Positions 43,727-53,494 of a stretch of DNA of 64,000 nucleotides are shown here, piece after piece. Both the position numbers and the translations under genes were made by a program. This DNA is from Candidatus Melainabacteria bacterium (GTDB lineage Bacteria; Cyanobacteriota; Vampirovibrionia; Obscuribacterales; Obscuribacteraceae), in the NCBI GenBank assembly GCA_016716405.1, contig JADJWK010000001.1, positions 2,542,001-2,606,000 of the forward strand. Direction: 5' to 3'. The notes below the pieces were generated by a model. It was given only the letters and a program-made list of their open reading frames with translations. It ran no database searches and had not been told where the DNA came from. Position 1 is the first letter of the stretch. Each line of letters opens with the position of its first letter.

Positions 43727-45889
43727 CTATGGCTGGTCTCGAAAAGTGACAGAGTGCTCCCAGGCGCCGCTGTCCGGGACCTTGTAAACATGACCGCGGG
43801 ATTCCTCCCGGACCTTTCCGCCCCGGCCGTCCAGGACGATTATCTTGAACTCGATCCTCTTGCCTGCCGGCACTGGCACGCAGAGAATGTAATCACGGTC
43901 CTCGCTCAAGAGGAGCGGCCCCTGGGCCTCGTGAGGATCTTCTTTCCAGTTTCCCAGGGTGGAGACGCTGCCGGTTATGAAAAGTCGCTCTTCCGGGCTT
44001 TTCAAGACGGCGCCCTGGACCCTGAAAGTGACGGGCAAGAGCTTCCCTTCGCGGACGGTCAGGTGGATGTCCTGCTTCGAGGTCTCGCCGTCTTCGCGCT
44101 CGATCGCGAGAGGCTGTCGCCCGGCAAGCAGGCGAGGAGCCCGGAAAGTCACGGCGGTGTCCGACCATGATGCTGGCCTGAGGATCTCGCCGCCCACAAT
44201 GATTTTGCCCCGCCCTGCTCCGAAGCCGAGACCGGTCACCGTCACCGGATTGCCGGCGGTGACCACGCGAGGACTCACAGTCGCAACCAGGGGTGCCCTT
44301 GCCGGCTCGGCCCGGCACCATACTGATACCGAATCAGGTGGCAGACCCGGGGACGCTTTTCCGTCTCTTCCCATTCGCAGAGCGACTCCCGAAAGAGAGC
44401 CATCGAGAGCGTCTTTATATTCGCCTTCTTCGAGGGAGGAGCCGGTAAGATCGAGTTCGGCTCTTTCCTTGCCTTTATTGAGCGCGATCACGGCGACATT
44501 GTCTCCGAACTTTCGCTCGAAGACATAGACATCACGGCCGGCGGCTAGCGTGCGCTGCGCACCGTAATAGAGGGCCGGGTTGGAGCCCCGCAAGGCGATG
44601 AGCTTGCGGATGAGAGCGTAACCTCTGGAGCTCTGATCGAAAGTGCTCATCCAGACGCGCGTATAGGGATCCTCACCGCCTCTGGTATCATCATGCAGGT
44701 ATTGCTCGGTGCCGTAATAGACTACCGGAATTCCTCTGGTCGTGAGAAGAAGGGCCAGGGCCTGGTGAAGAGCGCTGGTATCGTTATTGATACTGAGAAA
44801 GCGAGGCATGTCGTGATTGTCGATGAAGGTGAACAGCTCGCAGGGATCGTCGAAGAGGGCGTCTTCCTTTTCGATGGTCCTGGCCAGGTCCCGGAAGTCA
44901 CCTTTCCGTCCGTAGAGCTTGCGCACGGCGCTGGCAAACGGAAAGTCGAACATGGTTATGCCGCTCTGCCGGCAATATTTGACGGCGTCGCCGTAGATCG
45001 GATCATCCACCCCCTCGCCCAGCCACCACTCGGCCACCACCAGATGGTTGTCTATGTTGTACAGGTGGTTGGCCAGGCTGTGCTGCCATCCCCAGTTGGT
45101 ATGCTTGGCAGCATCAATCCTGGTGGCATCGGCGCCGTGGCGCAGGAGCTTCTCTGAGGCCGCCTTTAGATAGCGGTCGACGAAGTCATTGCTCTGGTTC
45201 AGGTCGCCAAGATAGAAGATCGTTCCGTACTGGATCTGATAGGCGTCGTTCCAGTCTTTGACCAGGGGCAGGTGGTGGAAGTATTTGTTGCGGTCATATT
45301 CCGGATCGCCTTTGAACTGCCCTTCGTCGTAGAGGGCGCCGAACTCGCCGTGGTTGTACTGGCTGGTGTGATTGAAGGGCATGTCCACCAGGACTTTGAT
45401 TCCCCTGTCGTGGGCCGCTTTCACCAGGGCGTCGAAGTCGGCGAAGCTGTTCTGGTTGTCGCCGAAGTGCTCGTCGATCCGCTTGAAATCGCGGGCGTGA
45501 TAGCCGTGATAGGGCGCGGTCATAGCGCCTCTGTCATCGTTGACAGGCTTGTTCTGATTGTCCACTACCGGCGATATCCATATAGCCCCGGCGCCCAGGT
45601 CGCGGATATAGTCGAGTTTGCTCTCGATCCCTTTCAGGTCGCCTCCCCAGTAGGCGTGCCAGTTTTTCCGGCTGGCATCGAAAAGACCGGGACTCTTCCC
45701 GGGATCGTCGTTGTCTTTGCGGCCGTTGCAGAATCGGTCGGTGATTATCTGGTAGACGACGCTCTTCTTGAAGCCGGCATCGTCGCTGCCGATATTCCTC
45801 GCCGCCGCAGGTCCGGGACTGAGGCAGAGTTGAGCGAAGAGTTGAAAGACGAGCACAAGCGGCAATGAGAGAGGGAAACGATAGTTCAT
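43727..45889 (-). CDS. Secreted GH13 enzyme, cyclodextrin-glucanotransferase-like
   Basis: This 720-residue protein has a signal peptide (cleavage near AAA, residue 30). The GH13 catalytic domain has nucleophile Asp259 (ATRIDAAKH), acid/base Glu287 (VVAEWWLGE) and Asp360 (FIDNHDMPR). DMPFNHTS and YYGTEQYL are also typical. An all-beta C domain, an IPT/TIG domain (~530-610) and a CBM20 starch-binding domain (~622-718, with ITGSVSTLGNWK) follow. This A/B-C-D-E order is that of CGTases and maltogenic amylases. It would cleave or transglycosylate starch outside the cell. It is divergent from the DUF6745 gene with a 47-bp gap. Confidence 0.93.
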   Translation of the reverse strand: MNYRFPLSLPLVLVFQLFAQLCLSPGPAAARNIGSDDAGFKKSVVYQIITDRFCNGRKDNDDPGKSPGLFDASRKNWHAYWGGDLKGIESKLDYIRDLGAGAIWISPVVDNQNKPVNDDRGAMTAPYHGYHARDFKRIDEHFGDNQNSFADFDALVKAAHDRGIKVLVDMPFNHTSQYNHGEFGALYDEGQFKGDPEYDRNKYFHHLPLVKDWNDAYQIQYGTIFYLGDLNQSNDFVDRYLKAASEKLLRHGADATRIDAAKHTNWGWQHSLANHLYNIDNHLVVAEWWLGEGVDDPIYGDAVKYCRQSGITMFDFPFASAVRKLYGRKGDFRDLARTIEKEDALFDDPCELFTFIDNHDMPRFLSINNDTSALHQALALLLTTRGIPVVYYGTEQYLHDDTRGGEDPYTRVWMSTFDQSSRGYALIRKLIALRGSNPALYYGAQRTLAAGRDVYVFERKFGDNVAVIALNKGKERAELDLTGSSLEEGEYKDALDGSLSGVALRMGRDGKASPGLPPDSVSVWCRAEPARAPLVATVSPRVVTAGNPVTVTGLGFGAGRGKIIVGGEILRPASWSDTAVTFRAPRLLAGRQPLAIEREDGETSKQDIHLTVREGKLLPVTFRVQGAVLKSPEERLFITGSVSTLGNWKEDPHEAQGPLLLSEDRDYILCVPVPAGKRIEFKIIVLDGRGGKVREESRGHVYKVPDSGAWEHSVTFRDQP

Positions 45890-45936
45890 GGTGAGGACCG
45901 GGTGATGAGCGAAGAAGCACAGGGAATAAATCTATC

Positions 45937-47271
45937 ATGATCGAGCAATTGACGGCTGGTCAGGAAGCCGACCTGGAGAGTTATTTCGAGAGGATCAGGA
46001 GCCCTGTCCGGTCTCCTGAGGCGGAGAGCGAGCCGGCCCGGCTGGAGGCTGCCATAAACAGGATCTATTCGGAGCTGGAGCTGGCTGCGCCGGTCACGGT
46101 CGTCTGCGACAGCCCCTGGCAGATGGCAGTCTGCGAGGCTCTCGCCTGCCTCTGCCGGGGCGCCGGTCTCGAGCCCCGGAGTTTTCTCGAGGATCTCCGG
46201 CAGCGTCTTTCCAACCCCCTGTGGCTTGCCTGCCTGGATCGCCTGGAGGCGCATCCGGAGCTTCTGGCCGGTCCCGAGTCGAGCTCGACGAGTATCCGGC
46301 AGCTTCGTGCCTCGATCTTCGGCAAGAGCACTGGCCCGCCCATGCGATTCCTGATTAGCAGGCTCATTAGCGAAGAAGGGAGCCGAGCGAGAGACCGTCT
46401 TCTCTCTGTGAGAGTGCAGCTGAAGCTAAGGGATACTCTCAAGACTCGCCTGGCAAACGCTCTTCCCGAGCTAGACGGCTTTCGGCTCATGCGACAGTTC
46501 GGCGTCGAGATTCCCGAATCGCTCCGGGAGTTTTTCAATGAGAGCCCGTTCCAGGGCTTTTTTGCCGCGCTCGAGGAGACCAGCAGACCAGCCCTGGTGA
46601 GATCGCCGGCCGGCGAGTTTTTCTCGACCTTCCATCCTCCCGGGCTGGCAGCCGATCGGATCGCGGAGTTTCCTCTCTTCGCTTTCGTATACAAAAACCT
46701 CGGACTGAGCGAGGATCCGGAGCTCGTGAGAAGGATCGAGGCATGGCAGACCCTGTTCGATGCCGCCTTCAACTGGTGCGGATACGAGAGAGCGATTTTC
46801 CTGAGCCGGCAGCCGGTCGAGCTTTTGCTCGACGAGCGGCGCCGGCTTCATCGCGAGGACGGACCGGCATTGAGCTTCCCTGATGGCTACCGGATCTGCT
46901 CCATCCATGGGGTATTGGTGCCCGAGTCGGTGGTCACCGATCCTTCGAGCCTGAGCTTGGAGATTATAGAAGGGGAGACGAATGTCGAGATTCGCCGGAT
47001 CATGATTCAGAGATTCGGAATGGAGCGGTATATCGAAGAATCCGGTGCCGTTGCCATCGACAGCGATGATTGCGGCGTTCTCTACCGCAAGGAGCAGAAG
47101 CTCGACGAGCCACTGGTGGTGGTCAAGGTTGTCGATTCGACGTCCTTGATTCAGGGGGAGCCCCGGCACTACTTTTTGCGTGTGCCACCTTATATGACAT
47201 CAGCCCGGCAGGCGGTAGCCTGGACCTTCAATCTCAACTCGGGGGAATACAGCCCATCGGAGCAGACCTGA
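45937..47271 (+). CDS. DUF6745-containing protein, paralogue
   Basis: This 444-residue protein has DUF6745 motifs: CDSPWQMAVCEALA, RLHREDGPALSFPDGY and CSIHGVLVPE. A C-terminal RHYFLRVPPYMTSARQAVAW follows, matching the paralogue at 39223-40731. Tail sequences FNLNSGEYSPSEQT and FDLDEKDYQPVEET also align, so the two share a lineage-specific module after the DUF6745 core. The function is unknown. It ends 2 bp before the convergent TPR gene, with no terminator visible. Confidence 0.82.
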   Translation: MIEQLTAGQEADLESYFERIRSPVRSPEAESEPARLEAAINRIYSELELAAPVTVVCDSPWQMAVCEALACLCRGAGLEPRSFLEDLRQRLSNPLWLACLDRLEAHPELLAGPESSSTSIRQLRASIFGKSTGPPMRFLISRLISEEGSRARDRLLSVRVQLKLRDTLKTRLANALPELDGFRLMRQFGVEIPESLREFFNESPFQGFFAALEETSRPALVRSPAGEFFSTFHPPGLAADRIAEFPLFAFVYKNLGLSEDPELVRRIEAWQTLFDAAFNWCGYERAIFLSRQPVELLLDERRRLHREDGPALSFPDGYRICSIHGVLVPESVVTDPSSLSLEIIEGETNVEIRRIMIQRFGMERYIEESGAVAIDSDDCGVLYRKEQKLDEPLVVVKVVDSTSLIQGEPRHYFLRVPPYMTSARQAVAWTFNLNSGEYSPSEQT

Positions 47272-47273
47272 TT

Positions 47274-49328
47274 TCAGTCCTCTCGGGATTCTTCGCCCTC
47301 GCCGACACTCTCTGCGGCCAGCTTGATGAAATCGCCCAGACCTTCGAGGCTTCTTCTTAGAGAGCGACCGATGATACCGGACTCGAAGTTCAACATTTCT
47401 GTCTGCTCCATGGCGTTGGGCTCGGGGAGCTCTTCCAGGCGTGCGCTCCATATACGGTGCTGCTCGGTATCGCCTTCTTTGTCGCAGATTGCGATCATCT
47501 GAGTGACCGGACTTCGCGAGCGCCAGTTTGCCTTGCCATGCTCTTTTTCGATCAAGGCGAGCCATTTGTCCGTAGTCTCCCTGGCCTGGTCAAGCATATC
47601 GGCGCCGATATAGCTGTTTATCAGTGTTGAATAGGTCATGCTCATGTCATCGAAATCGGTCTCTTCGAGGCGCTCTCTGATTGCCAGGGACTTCTCGAGC
47701 CAGGCAATGGCCTTATCGAAGTTGCTTTCGAAACTGGCATCGGCGGCGAGCATGAAAAGCTCGTCGGCCAGATCCATGGAGTCTCCTTCATCCTCCTCCA
47801 TGAATACGAGATACTCATTCAGGAGGGCGTCGGCTTCCTCGGTTTTTCCCTGCCCTTTGAGCATGGCAGCCATTAGCCTTTTCGTTGCCATGACCGACCC
47901 GTCCGTGTCGCCCCGGACGTCTTCGCTGCTGTTGAGGAGCATGGAGTAGATCGACTCTTCCGGGTCATCGATGCCCAGAGGAAATTCGATGGCTCGTGCC
48001 TGCATATTGAGGAGACCGGCTACGGTGTTGTCTCCTTCTCTCGTGTAGCAGGCCGCCAGCATGCGTCTGGTCTCGGCGACCTTGGCATGGCTCTTGCCCA
48101 GCTCGGCGAGCTCGAGTTTGAGCACCTTGCTGTACAAATCCCTGGCCCGGGCCGTCTCGTCGTCGAATAGCAGATTCGCCCGGAACTGAATCAGTTTGGC
48201 GACTCTCATGCTGTTTTCTCCCCATTCCAGGGCGGCGACTTTCTCCGCCCGCTCGAGAAGCTCCTGTGCTTCCTTTTTCTTGCCTCGATGATGAAGGGAA
48301 TCGGCGAGCATGATCACCATCTGGGCGTCCTTCTCGCCATGCTGAGCGATATGAGCCTGCATCAGGCGAGTCGATTCTTCAGCCATTTTTTCCGCTTCCT
48401 CGGAAAGACCGAGGCGCTCATTGACGATGGCCAGATTGTTGACGCTTATTATCAACCTGGAGCTGTCTTTTCCGAAAAGCTCGGTTCTTATGTCCAGGGA
48501 TTGCTGGAAGTTGTCCCTGGCTTTTTTCAGATGACCCTGGTTCATCAGGTGTAGTCCGAGATTGCTCAATGCCGTGGCGATATTGGGATGATTCGCGCCG
48601 AAGGTGTTCTTCCAGATTGCGATGGTGCGCTCGTACATTTGTTCATATTCGCCTGTCTGGTTGAGATTCTTGAGGGTCTCGGCGAGATTGAGACAGCTAT
48701 AGCCCACCTCCGGGTGATCCGGGCCTAGACACTGCTCGCGAATGGCAAGAGAGCGTCTGTGGGCCTTTTCGGCCTTGTCGAAGTCATTGCAGCGCTGGTT
48801 GAGGACGCCGATATTGTCCAGAGTCTCGGCATAATCTTTGTGCATCTCGCCGAAAAGCTCTTTGCGCATGGCCAGTGCTTCTTCGTAGCGAGCCAGGGCC
48901 CTTGCGTCATCGCCCTGGCGCCAGAGGGCGAGTCCGAGGTTATTGAGCAGCTCGGCCAGGTCCGGGCACGGTTCGTCATTGTGCTCCCTGCACATGGCCA
49001 CACCCTTTTCGAGAGTTTCCAGGGCTTTTTCGTATTCCGCCTTCTCTGAGGCGATCAAGCCGCGTTGATTGAGGACCATGGCCATCTCCGGCGAAGATAG
49101 ACGATCGGCACTTTTGAGCAGTCCCTCTGCCCTGTCCAGCTCTGCGCCCGCGTTTTCGTATTGCGCGAGCTGTCGCAGGGCACGGGCGAGCTCTGTATGG
49201 GCCTTTGCCCGCTCGACGTCCCCTGCGCCGCCTTCTTCGATCAGCTCGGTCCAGAGCCGCCTGGCTTCGCCGTAAGCGCCGCTATCGAATTTTTCTCTGG
49301 CTTTCTCGAATTTCTCTTTGAAGCTCAT
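47274..49328 (-). CDS. Kinesin-light-chain-type TPR protein
   Basis: This 684-residue cytosolic protein consists of TPR repeats of about 42 residues almost throughout. It shows the KLC pattern A-x-x-LNNLGLALWRQGD and YEEALAMRKELFGEMHKDYA, then SLAIREQCLGPDHPEVGYSC and further copies to residue ~650. No catalytic domain is present. It is the second gene of a two-gene unit, starting 17 bp after another TPR gene. It is probably a protein-interaction scaffold. Confidence 0.88.
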   Translation of the reverse strand: MSFKEKFEKAREKFDSGAYGEARRLWTELIEEGGAGDVERAKAHTELARALRQLAQYENAGAELDRAEGLLKSADRLSSPEMAMVLNQRGLIASEKAEYEKALETLEKGVAMCREHNDEPCPDLAELLNNLGLALWRQGDDARALARYEEALAMRKELFGEMHKDYAETLDNIGVLNQRCNDFDKAEKAHRRSLAIREQCLGPDHPEVGYSCLNLAETLKNLNQTGEYEQMYERTIAIWKNTFGANHPNIATALSNLGLHLMNQGHLKKARDNFQQSLDIRTELFGKDSSRLIISVNNLAIVNERLGLSEEAEKMAEESTRLMQAHIAQHGEKDAQMVIMLADSLHHRGKKKEAQELLERAEKVAALEWGENSMRVAKLIQFRANLLFDDETARARDLYSKVLKLELAELGKSHAKVAETRRMLAACYTREGDNTVAGLLNMQARAIEFPLGIDDPEESIYSMLLNSSEDVRGDTDGSVMATKRLMAAMLKGQGKTEEADALLNEYLVFMEEDEGDSMDLADELFMLAADASFESNFDKAIAWLEKSLAIRERLEETDFDDMSMTYSTLINSYIGADMLDQARETTDKWLALIEKEHGKANWRSRSPVTQMIAICDKEGDTEQHRIWSARLEELPEPNAMEQTEMLNFESGIIGRSLRRSLEGLGDFIKLAAESVGEGEESRED

Positions 49329-49345
49329 AGCCTCTCCTGTTTGTA

Positions 49346-49918
49346 TTAGCTCTCCAGGGCTGCGATCAATTCGGTGGCGCGTCTCAGATCTGTCAGGCTC
49401 TCGTCACCGGGTGTCAATCCTGCGGCTTTGTCCAGCGTCTCGAGGGCCGCATCGTATTCGGTATCGGCAATATGGACGCGGGCCATTGAGACAAGGGCTG
49501 CGGCGTAGACAGGATTGATTGAAAGGCTCTTCTCCAGCAGCGTCCGGGCTCTGGGCATGTCGCCTGCGCGGATCATCAGATCCGCCAGGCTGCGGTAGGG
49601 CCACTCGAAGTCCGGGTGGTCCTCGATCAGCTTCTCGAGCTTGCCCACTGCTTTGACACGGTTGGTGAAGCCCAGGTGGAGCTCTATTTCTCTGTATGTC
49701 TTCAGGGCTTCCTGGTCGAGCGGGTTGGCCGGAATTCGGGTGCTCAGCATCTCCCGGGCGCCTCTGCCGCTCTCTCCCTCGGGATCGAGGATGACGGCTC
49801 GGCTCAGGGCATCTCTGGCTTTGTCCAGATCGCCTTCTTCCCAGAACCAGTTGCCGAGCTGGAAATACTCCGCGGCGCTCAAATCGTCTGGTACCGAATC
49901 TGGTGGTTTATTCAGCAT
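49346..49918 (-). CDS. TPR protein
   Basis: This 190-residue protein has tetratricopeptide helices: YFQLGNWFWEEGDLDKARDA, WPYRSLADLMIRAGDMPRAR and YAALVSMARVHIADTEYDA. It lacks a signal peptide and is followed by the large KLC-type TPR gene on the same strand. Confidence 0.85.
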   Translation of the reverse strand: MLNKPPDSVPDDLSAAEYFQLGNWFWEEGDLDKARDALSRAVILDPEGESGRGAREMLSTRIPANPLDQEALKTYREIELHLGFTNRVKAVGKLEKLIEDHPDFEWPYRSLADLMIRAGDMPRARTLLEKSLSINPVYAAALVSMARVHIADTEYDAALETLDKAAGLTPGDESLTDLRRATELIAALES

Positions 49919-50182
49919 TGCTTTCTCCGGTTTTTGCAGCTTGATCCCTGGCTTTTAATTTAATACCCCGCCCTCTGCGGCATCGGACTATTTCGAGGTA
50001 AGATTTTCTTGTTGTTTCAGGAGATTCCCGACTTGTCAACGGATCTGCTGGTCATAGTCTCGGTTATCTGCTGGTGAGCCTGGGGAGTCTTCGAGAAAAA
50101 GGCTCTTTCTCGCTCTTCGGCCCGGGATGTGGCAGTCCTTCTCTACGGTTTCAACATCCAGAGCACCGCTTCGCTCTAGAAC
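49919..50182. other. Intergenic region without a supported gene
   Basis: This stretch separates the TPR gene pair from the rhodanese gene. An AT-rich patch near 49955-49968 (TATTAA on the minus strand) may be the -10 of the TPR operon. A short plus-strand frame across 50074-50337 runs into the rhodanese gene and lacks coding character. Nothing else was recognised. Confidence 0.4.
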
Positions 50183-51043
50183 TCAGTTCGAGGCTACAGG
50201 CATTGCCGGGGTGCTGGTCCATTGCATATAGCCTCCGTCGAAGATTCGTACGGGCTCGCCTGTGTAGAGCTCGTGCAGGAAAGCGACGGTGGCGGCTCTC
50301 ATACCGAGCTCGCAATAGGCCGCCAGAGGCGGGCTGAGAGCCCCTTTGTCGGCAAGCCGGCTCAAATATTCTTGCCGGTCGATATAGCGCTTCTCATCGC
50401 TTCGGAAAATACTGCTGAAAGGAAAAAGCACCGCCTTCGGAATGTGACCCATACGGGGCAGATAGGAATAGACCTCCCCGTCGAATTCAGGCGACGAGCG
50501 GGCGTCGAGAAGAAAAGCATCCGAGCGGGAGTCGAGCTCCAGGGCAAGCTCATCCATGGTGATCCGGCGCTCTCCATCGATATCCAGCTCGAATCGAGCC
50601 GGGTCTTTCTTGATTTCTCTCGATTCGATGGTGCCGCCGGCTTTGAGCCAGCCTGAAAAACCGCCATCGAGAACGCTCAGATCCCGGGCTCCCAGATAAA
50701 GAAGCATCCAGGCGATTCTTCCTTCGAGCCCTTTCGATACCTGACCGTCTGCGTAGACGATAATCCGGGAGTCACTGTCTATGCCCATTTCGGCAAGGCG
50801 CTCGGCCAGAGCGGCGGCCACCGGATCGAGAAGCAGCCCCCACCATCCCGGTCGGGCGAACTGCTCCCCGGCCGATTCCGGCGCTTCCTGGCAGAAGTCG
50901 CTCCAGAGAAGATTTACCGCTCCATTGATATGCCCGGCCTGGTATTCGTCCCGGTGGCGGGCGTCGATGATAGTAATGTCGGTTACCCGGCGTCTGACCA
51001 GATCCACTAGGTCTTCAGGGGTGATCAGGGAGAGCTTTGCCAT
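50183..51043 (-). CDS. Two-domain rhodanese (sulfurtransferase)
   Basis: This 286-residue protein has an N-terminal inactive rhodanese domain (~5-140, IIDARHRDEYQAGHI) and a C-terminal active domain (~160-280). The catalytic Cys244 lies in YCELGMRA (C-x-L-G-x-R-A, close to the usual C-R-x-G-x-R). This is the architecture of thiosulfate/3-mercaptopyruvate sulfurtransferases. The start lies inside the end of the desaturase gene with a 29-bp overlap and AAGGGC upstream, so translation is coupled. Confidence 0.92.
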   Translation of the reverse strand: MAKLSLITPEDLVDLVRRRVTDITIIDARHRDEYQAGHINGAVNLLWSDFCQEAPESAGEQFARPGWWGLLLDPVAAALAERLAEMGIDSDSRIIVYADGQVSKGLEGRIAWMLLYLGARDLSVLDGGFSGWLKAGGTIESREIKKDPARFELDIDGERRITMDELALELDSRSDAFLLDARSSPEFDGEVYSYLPRMGHIPKAVLFPFSSIFRSDEKRYIDRQEYLSRLADKGALSPPLAAYCELGMRAATVAFLHELYTGEPVRIFDGGYMQWTSTPAMPVASN

Positions 51044-52028
51044 TTTGCCCTTGTGTCTCGATCTCCAGGTCGGCGGCGATTTTCTCCTGGGCTTCCAGAG
51101 GAATCAGATCTCTCTCGACTGCATCCTCGAAGACCAGGGGAGACCTCATTTTAAAGGCATACTTGCGAAAAATCTCCGAATAGCCGTTGAAAAAATAGCT
51201 CCCGTTCTCGGCGAGGAGCGCCTCCCTCTCCTTGAAATAAAGATTGCGCAGCTCATACCAGGGTATCCGGGGGAGCTTGTGGTGGAGATAGTGATAGTTG
51301 TTGTTCAGATAGAGCACCCGAAATGGGATTGCCGTTTCGACGATAGCTGTTCGCTGGCTCGCTGTTCGGGCTGACTGGTGCTCGGCATAGGAGCGAAGGA
51401 GGGTGAGGGAGAGTCCGGGATAGACGAAGCAGGCCAGATAAGTCCAGACTGGCATCTGGCAAACCATGGTCAGGTAAGCGAAAAGAGCCGTGACCAGGAC
51501 GATATGGATAAGCCAGGCCGAGAGATTGGCGGTATTGCCCCCGGCCAGTTTTTTGATTTCTGACGAATAGAAACGCCAGGTCAAGATCACCGGACCCAGA
51601 ACCAGCCTGCCCAGAAGAGTGTTGTTGAACAGTAGCAGAGCCCTCACCGGAGGCAGCTCGTTCTGCCAGCTCTGCCGGGTTATGTAATAGGACTCCGGAT
51701 CTTCCAGTGGATTGGTCAGATTCTCGGTCTCGTGGTGCTGGATATGGGTGCTCCGGTAGATCGGATAGGGGTAGATCACCCCGAGGGGGGCATAAGCCAG
51801 GAGGCTGTTAACCAGGCGATTGCCTGTGGGGTGCCCGTGAATGGTCTCGTGTTGCAGGGAGCCGTGCAGGCATACAATGAATCCCCCGAAGAAAAACAGC
51901 AGAACTGCCGGGATCTTCGCAGCCGCCAGGGTGAGAGATATAAAGCAAGCATAGATTGAGAAAGCCAGGGCCCAGGTGATGAACTCTTTTGGATCTCTCG
52001 ACACCGGCTGCTCTCTCAAAAAAGCCAA
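51015..52028 (-). CDS. Fatty acid desaturase
   Basis: This 337-residue integral membrane di-iron enzyme has three His boxes: HETIHGH at 60-66, HIQHH at 95-99 and HYLHH near 245. Hydrophobic pairs lie around them (residues ~18-55, ~140-200). It belongs to the FA_desaturase superfamily, which also includes carotenoid hydroxylase-like and alkane-modifying members, so the lipid substrate is uncertain. The start is TTG at 52028 by default. The C-terminus is polar. It overlaps the rhodanese gene. Confidence 0.92.
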   Translation of the reverse strand: MAFLREQPVSRDPKEFITWALAFSIYACFISLTLAAAKIPAVLLFFFGGFIVCLHGSLQHETIHGHPTGNRLVNSLLAYAPLGVIYPYPIYRSTHIQHHETENLTNPLEDPESYYITRQSWQNELPPVRALLLFNNTLLGRLVLGPVILTWRFYSSEIKKLAGGNTANLSAWLIHIVLVTALFAYLTMVCQMPVWTYLACFVYPGLSLTLLRSYAEHQSARTASQRTAIVETAIPFRVLYLNNNYHYLHHKLPRIPWYELRNLYFKEREALLAENGSYFFNGYSEIFRKYAFKMRSPLVFEDAVERDLIPLEAQEKIAADLEIETQGQNGKALPDHP

Positions 52029-52140
52029 TAACAGAAAATATATACACCGGATCGGCCTGGATTGAAACTCCTTTTCGCCTGACAGGGCGCCGGATTGCTC
52101 GATTTATACTCGCTCTGTATTCGCTTTATGCCGGGCTCTA

Positions 52141-52329
52141 TTATGGTATCGGGATGTCGCTGGTCAGCTCCTCCTTGAGGCGCCTGGCTTTCTTCAAGCT
52201 CAGGGAGGCGTTGCCGTCTTTGTCTGCGTCCTGGCCGAGGAGCCAGTCCAGAACCGGCTTGCTCGCAACCCCGGCCACGAAGCCGATGGTTATTCCTGGC
52301 ATAAGAATGCTTGCTGAAATAGATAACAC
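52141..52329 (-). CDS. Small membrane protein with one EF-like loop
   Basis: The gene encodes up to 62 residues, with a hydrophobic N-terminal segment and a DADKDG loop near residue 34, then a Lys/Arg-rich helix. The loop has the D-x-D-x-D-G ligands of an EF-hand, but position 12 is Leu rather than Glu. The start is unclear: GTG at 52329 abuts AAGGAG, ATT lies 9 nt further at the ideal spacing, and an ATG lies at 52302. Calcium binding is conjecture. Confidence 0.5.
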   Translation of the reverse strand: MLSISASILMPGITIGFVAGVASKPVLDWLLGQDADKDGNASLSLKKARRLKEELTSDIPIP

Positions 52330-52430
52330 TCCTTCTGATCTAGCGAATCGGGCGAGATCGATGCCGGATCACTTAACAAACTGTTTGTCTACGACCGAAG
52401 GGAAATATCTCCTCTCGGTAGAATCGTCTG

Positions 52431-53354
52431 ATGGCAGCAAGAGTGAAAACGAAACGATTCTGGATCAGGGTGGCGCTCCTGTCCGGTCTTCTCTATTTCG
52501 CCCTTGTCTTCGTCTTCATAGCCACTCAGCTTTGTGACAGGCTTTGCCCGGCATCGCTTTGCCGAATCGGGCTCTTCTATCCGGTTAAGGCTTCCTCCTA
52601 TCCGATTCTCCCGGGGACCTACGGCAGTGCCCGGCGGATGAACGTGAGCTTCGCTGCACCATCCGGGGCTCGTCTTCAAGGCGTTTTTTATGATTTGAAA
52701 GATGCCTCCCGGGTGGTTCTCCTGTGCTACGGGCAGAGCGGCAATATCGGTATCAATGCAGGGTTGTTGAAGGCTGTACTGGATTCCGGCTGCTCTGTCT
52801 TCGCTTATGATTACGAGGGTTACGGGATGAGCACCGGCACGCCCAGCCCGTCGAGGGTAATCGAGGACGGAGTAGCTGCTTATGATTATTTGAGCGGTCC
52901 TCTCGGGGTGGAGCCGTCGAGAATCGTCGAGATGGGAGTCTCGCTGGGCACCGGGATAGCCAGCCGGGTGGCGGAGCAAAGAGCACCGCAGTCCCTGGTC
53001 CTGATCTCGCCTTATGTTTCTCTTCGCCGGCTCGCCCGGGAGAAACTGCCATTTCTGAGACTTTATGGGGACGGCGATTTCCCCGCCCCGGATCTGAGTG
53101 CCGGGGAGTTTTTCGCAAAAAACAGCGAGGTTCCTGTTCTCATGCTTCATGGCGAACTCGACCCGATCATCCCGGCAGGAGACTCCCGGGATCTATTCGC
53201 CATGTCCAGGTCTCCGTGCAGGCTCGTGATGGCAAACGATGCGCATCATTGCGACTTCAGTCTCGATTTCATCACCGGGGAGCTGAAGAGCTTTTTCGAT
53301 CTTCTCGACAGAGGCCGTCTCGAATCGAAGACCTCTGTGGCGAGCGGTCTGTGA
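52431..53354 (+). CDS. Alpha/beta-hydrolase, ABHD17/BEM46-like, membrane-anchored
   Basis: This 307-residue protein has an N-terminal transmembrane anchor (~11-32). The hydrolase core has YDYEGYGMSTGTPS, nucleophile elbow GVSLGT, acid Asp in LHGELDPIIP and catalytic His in DAHHCDF. It resembles bacterial relatives of BEM46/ABHD13 and ABHD17 thioesterases. The substrate is unknown. An AAACTGTTTG-type palindrome lies near 52375-52388 in the upstream gap. Confidence 0.88.
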   Translation: MAARVKTKRFWIRVALLSGLLYFALVFVFIATQLCDRLCPASLCRIGLFYPVKASSYPILPGTYGSARRMNVSFAAPSGARLQGVFYDLKDASRVVLLCYGQSGNIGINAGLLKAVLDSGCSVFAYDYEGYGMSTGTPSPSRVIEDGVAAYDYLSGPLGVEPSRIVEMGVSLGTGIASRVAEQRAPQSLVLISPYVSLRRLAREKLPFLRLYGDGDFPAPDLSAGEFFAKNSEVPVLMLHGELDPIIPAGDSRDLFAMSRSPCRLVMANDAHHCDFSLDFITGELKSFFDLLDRGRLESKTSVASGL

Positions 53355-53494
53355 TGCAAGGATGATTCTACCCGGGCGGCGATTCTTATCCCGTAGCAGC
53401 GAAAGTGAGAGCTACAGGACTCGAGCCTTTTCTCAAGTCGCTCACTGGTAAGTGAGGCGCAAAATTCGCGACGATCTGGTATAAATCCTCGGTC

